Under the pieces are notes generated by a model. The model saw only the letters and a list, made by a program, of their open reading frames with translations. It did not search any database and was not told where the DNA came from. This document shows positions 63,901-64,000 of a stretch of DNA of 64,000 bases, one piece after another; within the stretch, counting starts at the first letter, position 1, and each line of letters opens with the position of its first letter. Source of the stretch: QHCA01 sp003244095 (lineage in GTDB: Bacteria; Actinomycetota; Actinomycetes; Mycobacteriales; QHCA01); contig JBBQNN010000005.1 in the NCBI GenBank assembly GCA_038329965.1, positions 39,629 to 103,628 of the forward strand, given 5' to 3'. The position numbers and the translations under genes are program-made.

Positions 63901-64000
63901 TGTCGTGGATGAGGGTGGCGGCGTTGTGGGTGATGGCTGTGGCGAGGTCGAGTGTCTGGTGCAGGGGGCTGGCGTTGGGGTCGGCGGCGATGTGGTGCAG
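48938..64000 (-). CDS. Giant modular protein with repeated HExxH domains (5' end beyond the window)
   Basis: A giant protein, 5,020 residues in the window and open at its upstream edge; an internal GTG at 63643 is not its true start. The upstream half (64.0-55.1 kb) is built of repeated modules. One beta-rich module recurs, with lines like ALVATDDPYRITHIAVYEDG and ALIARGDPYRLTELAVNVDG. A helical module with LNALGxF or LDGLGRY occurs at least five times (near 62817, 61206, 58235, 57227 and 55933). Three metallopeptidase-like domains are present (see separate entries). The downstream half (55-48.9 kb) has a coiled-coil start, then several beta domains with long Ser/Gly-rich loops. No toxin domain is recognised at the end. 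There is no visible signal peptide since the start is outside. Confidence 0.8.
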   Translation of the reverse strand: MHHIAADPNASPLHQTLDLATAITHNAATLIHDTRRTDLLTHADTITAIHDTIRRAESGERPSPRPGEGGRTVGAEETGTQESSAQEWHVGVGSVVRIEGPPSRPDRVTYHPLPGADPIVLYESPAATAWADLLIDLGLPADAVVEGVHGPDVEDLRGALARDYGFATDVSVDGDVTAALMLAGPGSTAWIFRGGPHRLGSVATYQGGEVHRFTPPAERPAPPRQPGEAEEVWALILGPDGRPRIPERPAPQLTAHPRTATTEGSQVQLRFTPAELEAMGVRDIVQVGGTGEIRVLPDGNPFYLSAVQGGDTLTEAVPLLAAGARRLLLVLPPSLDPESTTEVVAAALAEVAGLFAVQPDTGDDPHVAQAVAAAMFGQAVAEDNGQPRLAGQLNALGSFVHGARGADDAAIAVVHAILRPLLDPTADPAALDALRAAMAAARPELTKDGLQLLARALESRDAPAIAFETATHSLGDHSFFELSASERDAVAWLSGVDPAVVAGMLPSEVGVPEAHLSQEGLLGGLDRVRTLLRQASAITGRPSPEITLIGQALGRAGQGEHELPGDGEFVTDWAQHGLPPPLTYYKSWTASVEDNSDSPDRVVFEGDPAHPTAIYYLSGRGLVSLYQGPIHDEVADLEERALSNPAAGTDLAAALRAHLYGAGVTGSDLQQQYLALFAHYAAPAAADRIDAELRRAGPGARAIVAVGDPHEITHVAVNVGPETHWSTFLRPADRQPLWVLIIDGNGQPVGDERHNLALTVQPASGEGPVRTLRLPNLTLDPRLAAMVRDAVRLPNGDLRLILSKGPPITVTAADAAFSADPSGRETTVRTLVSPDGSRIMLAVGQARDNDHWLQMVHQVADHVVAAVAQAVEVAEVAAATAVEAAETQGEGPAEVGKPYWLQAHAAAGLGVRLVHGDADSSPAQVLVSRVNALGHFANISSLTRARAVELARDLLADDPILAHQRAELTDAGRRLVADAERGPDGPDSHPDMVFTAEQRPEFTIGRGPGVPRLDPTDVAAAAAELDKLDFGVGSDVLGVRVLSDGRTVEVLTGQGPIYLKAHVGALAARRAAPGKRPRRPLAETRVRRSLNPLKAPPGSAKNPLHVTFQQGNLNTDGVPDGVLGEVWVHEITHARQAQAAGLLSTRPYLSGTIPEGPFSCRPPHYAELNYLLRQWAMATPHSGPAMQLERRIVALASLFYRDGHLPAPLAHWLSGRLNQLGWHYLSQREGDRAVSVEAAGRLLLGLPVDATASLFPAGLTAAGNWLLTDVPGYAAAPQPGLPAAPVARLDGVAQLAGVALIQAGTGGHLVWLHGTESFVLPGGAPGQGDTFEAVLDLADRVTHEAARLVSDFRTVGQLAQIEVVAQLRAALERAKGAADLLAGDGLPARGGTATQWVVAVADSSMAPGRLIIQGDPHQPRSAWYRPHPDAEPILLYTSPAPADAPLLLTPAERAAVPRLALSVSGIAEGDQPGTYVVTFKTGRRLILSAAELAELAIGPAPLHGGETAAAVRVAELITLARGLDHLAGARDGQAGDIHPHLTDPAAQADRMELLVAVGHTIRRAEAGGPPLSDQDGLVVVDWESLDLPMPPPEHTAWIVDHPDRLGRRPLVIVTGNDPTGPQAVYLQPNSRVKPVLLYADPLTTALMAAMAAERPDGPGRPVAEWTAQLARLHLPETSLAEQVPAADAERERGALMRPLSADWEVDAALIRAGSGATALIARGDPYRLTELAVNVDGRIERTLLPTERAAPPAGSATDDVRPDGVWASILDAAGEPWPHAQPRQLPVHFSRSSSGGQTSVALPVRVGHPVREIVVLGGQHAVRVLPYGGHPFDVEFVQSRDGATENVTVTIATTGRRAMVEVSANAGPVAVDRALAGLALTFVERPHDGADPHRSQARAAAELGAVTAERDGTSQLVGALNALGRHSRGSAETLAAATELARELVSRHGRPSPAQRREELTPQAGTLLSRLVVHADGAQLPGPGQPSGPVGEPLQGPAALRWAEVLASQGLSPAAAAEEVSGALVEAGAHVLFGGHPPADVVVEVDAALVDAGGGYALVATDDPYRITHIAVYEDGQVHWRRLPAATEPPAHRTYERGRAWSLTFDRNGAAVSPERQPVLNVLNVPRLGGTSLRVELPAVPSTDMVVLPNGDLRVLVAGQLPFEVTVRGKPYGDQPLGQHVVSPEGRRVLVEIDPNSPDPAQDIIDHVAAAARELAGRPAGATAGLGDWHDAQAAGAAWVGRHMQSYDQASVEGALDGLGRYARISPDARVAAVRAARSLISATVPNTWWIGRLSPDGQRVAALASVEPDVPGPDPGRGGPSGGPGGGPVVGSPESGPYSAYRADGRAPELGHLTAETARSLVAGVDQSDIPGAYSISYPGGTVAVGATGLPVQHFVVAGTGDLTARGRFGLGTRRLMARTEVHAGTAEDPHRVWFGQRIADDQVARAWVHEITHTLQHQAGHAHGQGPLRTLLRALNPLAAGHVDRGHCLTAREAELRHLDRLWREAFAAGDTDAQRRFGHEIRQLWSEFDGQQRRPPPPPWFDLRPDFSRMPRPVRPSAPIAASPAAQPAAPSTAQPAATSTGPAMATSTGPAIESMTAQGAGRWAMDHAMLLVRGSTLDSGGVRVLATDGLAHELPANLAGDGRAFLARRATDYATPQRLVADAAAWLGYQVGAAAGTAPAEGALDFLGRLVDATPEDNAAAVAVAREILADFDQPGDWHREGLTPAGRRLVDAATVATEAAMARPDPYPALRAGLQGDEARQIDENARGLAAELQGQTPPPLTPLPVDPDARQTQPDQPDQPAGRTRWLPSSQRAGTAYVREGRPVHLEELTDTEVAAAVAHAEAMDLPAGVHSLTWSPDTGTVLLVTDQGSQHIRPEVHPVWKGRMAEIGVRSGTENDPHVLVVDPFTDAFPLPQVWVHCTSLVLQHQAAIARRSEQGVLRHALHAANPTARATEHADATVNALFDEHRHLARRWRSATGDEAARLRHEVIGVAGEIRAAGLRPPQAPWDAPRPAPAQAPDGTQQPAAAVPAGSDPVAVLTSLAEEMAGSLRQTTAAMHERVAANEDSARAAETRADNALELARKSARELDGGRYERQRKAFAEALLEQEAAARHRRIAFAYYRAAFWAGSAQTGNRELATALRHLAQETDPQRAARQSAEVAHLAEVAAAAHQRYTDALAAALPPPAALPLCLPAGELPLLNSLTAAVNRALAANGSEHAITAHELSRILRAEFRHVVSPDGIVLQLAPGRAGEVRVRLRVGDLVEVLDPAAEHSETILGVFPQVGHTYSATASRSIGGGYENNLAPLVAAGVAALAPLVSHGIFLATGVDVVAMLAPWLADPGTLEMARTVTDHAVLGGGGGVTLRQGRSGSGSGFMMPGAVRDNRGAATLFDALASGQAGWDVSVGAEDPSRERDAVWVPFAHVGSGSGDDASSVPLWVSHAHTEHGPQETVALRPDQWDRSAVPDCMVTTLSGLEDLTGRVLRELGTELADAGDVARQVRTLVTEDLLGRFAEAANSRHGLLRQITLHGRTVAQLELRAKLRPDLGVRMVGVATPKHYLERVDVEFAAATGSSPAKFSGHLDMAPGLALDPGTGTMGEAVTHKVSFSREQRLQTSTGSTEIEPRIFRRDNAQDYEGAADFEVVVRMVDEPAARPPVTGTGTGLFSFTQPDAFAYGLPVNAAAVALTPAGEPRIASDGRPVLRDDPVPQAPPEQIPELPIWVGSGPGRMRGGGPGLALRVTGDGLDEVQAWAEGQLRDAGFLARLDGDGNRLLDGDGLTRDSQFVNEQLVSDHLSGRRLSSGFDRAAQGTLLADLVVHGAGQVPARAMVGVEMVQLEEPGSVTYVGYTNAVTVGKLEIGRVTSETSGGSSATTGHRTALSGAGANGSQVTDEPSGELGLHASVTAAGDYSVGDARQAVNLTEATVPSAVFDVRHRLRATVTLPGGEQVQTEREVTVRLLFPGDILPEAEHPASRVADTMPAELLGRITLLHADFPGMPAAIGKVLPRAARENSQGFHQAMEFASVRSLMGHPQWLSTDFRTNLIVAPEGASPALGSLSVRGGLFDVEVVDITDAVTGDINLAFVSHSTAGADQRAAGLDASAGVTRHPAAPAHGSATLGGTQSASQGSSLRTTSVHGLETLLVETGKQYDFRARAVLQVGGRERRGDPRATLGDPTTEEVGGTVLFSLPERDVLAAHIDGRLRLPLNRVADAVERLRNGSLHLDPAPAVALIGRYREDLLAAPDPLGAGALGGEHTAEVLTRMLTDLLPELSTPGTARVDPDAALPALLTRASAAARGAEITVPPHLNHAIGHTAFETVTLADPEGHQTHLLDAVQAAVEAALPGALEHDPSLWQRLSGTMSGQLWWLNMDSMLSPDGYEKTLVVQGGPAGYDVRAATLRLTAQLGPARHVQYENDVYLIGQTYDVKQRDTATSSGHSATGTLGGGYGLGAGGLTSGLSRSDAGTFANQQTGLRRTGAAGARKIEQELTVTVEVDPLPAPVGKAWASVIRAAGQAQRGGTLQPAPTVLTGRVTRLVPLGVSGPAEAPSTVLPLPRHPDARSVPWPRHHYPEGAAVPGLLPAVLARLAEDDMLGSDMTEARLVLESELSGLVMKLSLDDLAGEGRQRTIRLGVAGRRNRVVDVEISAAPHNPDVAAQMVVLEQGGVDRQQNSPGTSTSRGRPLPATMNGDLGGVGSSAGPGKGSASRGDFAADGGVSVGGSRREAAVFTKVATAGLGTELAVTVTLRTRRVDIHGGATDVGVAVELPVMAGTAQLIVPAPELLAVRQATESTPQGGYGWRGLSERVGSGADDMRDRLVRVLNGPASHAMEELHSQATQRARYDPARPQDAMAALLRERQPAGPIHLTAAAGGAGLPYAPKAQARLLARTLQQPVTLSVTEPGGAVREYVATPTGELNPGLPDGGYAAAWATLRTGLERLARAHDLDLRAIYAQPGEGSFTDRVLAALRADGVEESLLEPRLGRPVPEIARDPREQEQAGGTYAGQNPSGPLGL
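55217..55231 (-). other. Third copy, degenerate HExxH site
   Basis: The same domain is recognisable (PQVWVHCTSLVLQHQAA), but HEITH has become HCTSL and the downstream Glu is lost (TVNAL), so this copy cannot bind zinc in the same way. Confidence 0.75.
56214..56300 (-). repeat. Imperfect 24-bp tandem repeat in the giant gene
   Basis: The plus-strand unit ATGGCCGGGCCGGTCGATG, extended to 24 nt, occurs at 56214 and 56238 with one change. Related copies follow at 56262 and 56286. They encode Ala-Thr-Ser-Thr-Gly-Pro-Ala repeats in a linker between modules. Confidence 0.7.
56636..56650 (-). other. Second HExxH site of the giant protein (intact)
   Basis: Codes for HEITH in RAWVHEITHTLQHQAG; a downstream REAEL again supplies a Glu in the same relative position as in the first copy. 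Confidence 0.7.
60602..60616 (-). other. First HExxH site of the giant protein (intact)
   Basis: Codes for HEITH in the context GEVWVHEITHARQAQA. A downstream Ala-Glu-Leu (HYAEL) supplies a plausible third zinc ligand. Confidence 0.7.

Overview
The window is GC-rich DNA with long antisense reading frames, many GTG starts, GTGA/ATGA stop-start overlaps and several apparently leaderless promoters. Together with type VII secretion (ESX)-type proteins, a SARP regulator, a DipZ-type thioredoxin and a MoxR/DUF58/transglutaminase operon, this points to a filamentous actinobacterium. A Micromonosporaceae-like host is my best guess, but that is inference.

Layout. 0.2-2.5 kb: tRNA-Arg(CCG), a Nudix hydrolase, o-succinylbenzoate synthase (menC) and a dienelactone-hydrolase-like enzyme. 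2.5-6.8 kb: two secreted M4 zinc metalloproteases in tandem, duplicated with their upstream regions and each followed by a terminator. 6.9-10 kb: dipZ and, convergently, citrate synthase. 10-12.4 kb: a three-gene cassette of a small helical protein, a WXG-domain protein with a C39-like cysteine-protease domain, and a lipoprotein. 13.2-24 kb: an ESX-type accessory island with small WXG-like proteins, two PPE-like proteins sharing a C-terminal signature, EccE, a beta-helix/AAA (EccA-like) ATPase, a regulator and a further WXG protein. The core EccB, EccC, EccD and mycosin genes are not in the window. 24.5-32.9 kb: a two-component system, a SARP regulator, exported proteins, a MinD-like protein lacking the Walker A lysine and a membrane pseudokinase. 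32.9-35.8 kb: a tetR-dehalogenase-SnoaL-merR operon with a leaderless, operator-like promoter. 35.8-42.7 kb: an FN3 protein-MoxR-DUF58-TgpA operon whose transglutaminase has lost its catalytic Cys and His. 42.9-45 kb: an animal-type haem peroxidase. 45.1-47.1 kb: a CGNR-type regulator and MFS transporter under a promoter covered by a perfect inverted repeat.

The last 16.9 kb (47.1-64 kb) is one apparent minus-strand operon and the most unusual region. A giant modular protein, more than 5,000 residues and open at the window edge, is followed by a 175-residue protein with a CxxC pair. That gene overlaps one for a membrane protein in which a site-2-protease-like domain is fused to a type I signal peptidase. 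The giant protein carries three copies of an HExxH metallopeptidase-like domain, one of them decayed, at least five copies of a helical module, and a long beta-rich C-terminal half with Ser/Gly-rich loops. I suggest a large secreted or surface-acting protein with a dedicated processing protease. That function is inferred from layout only.
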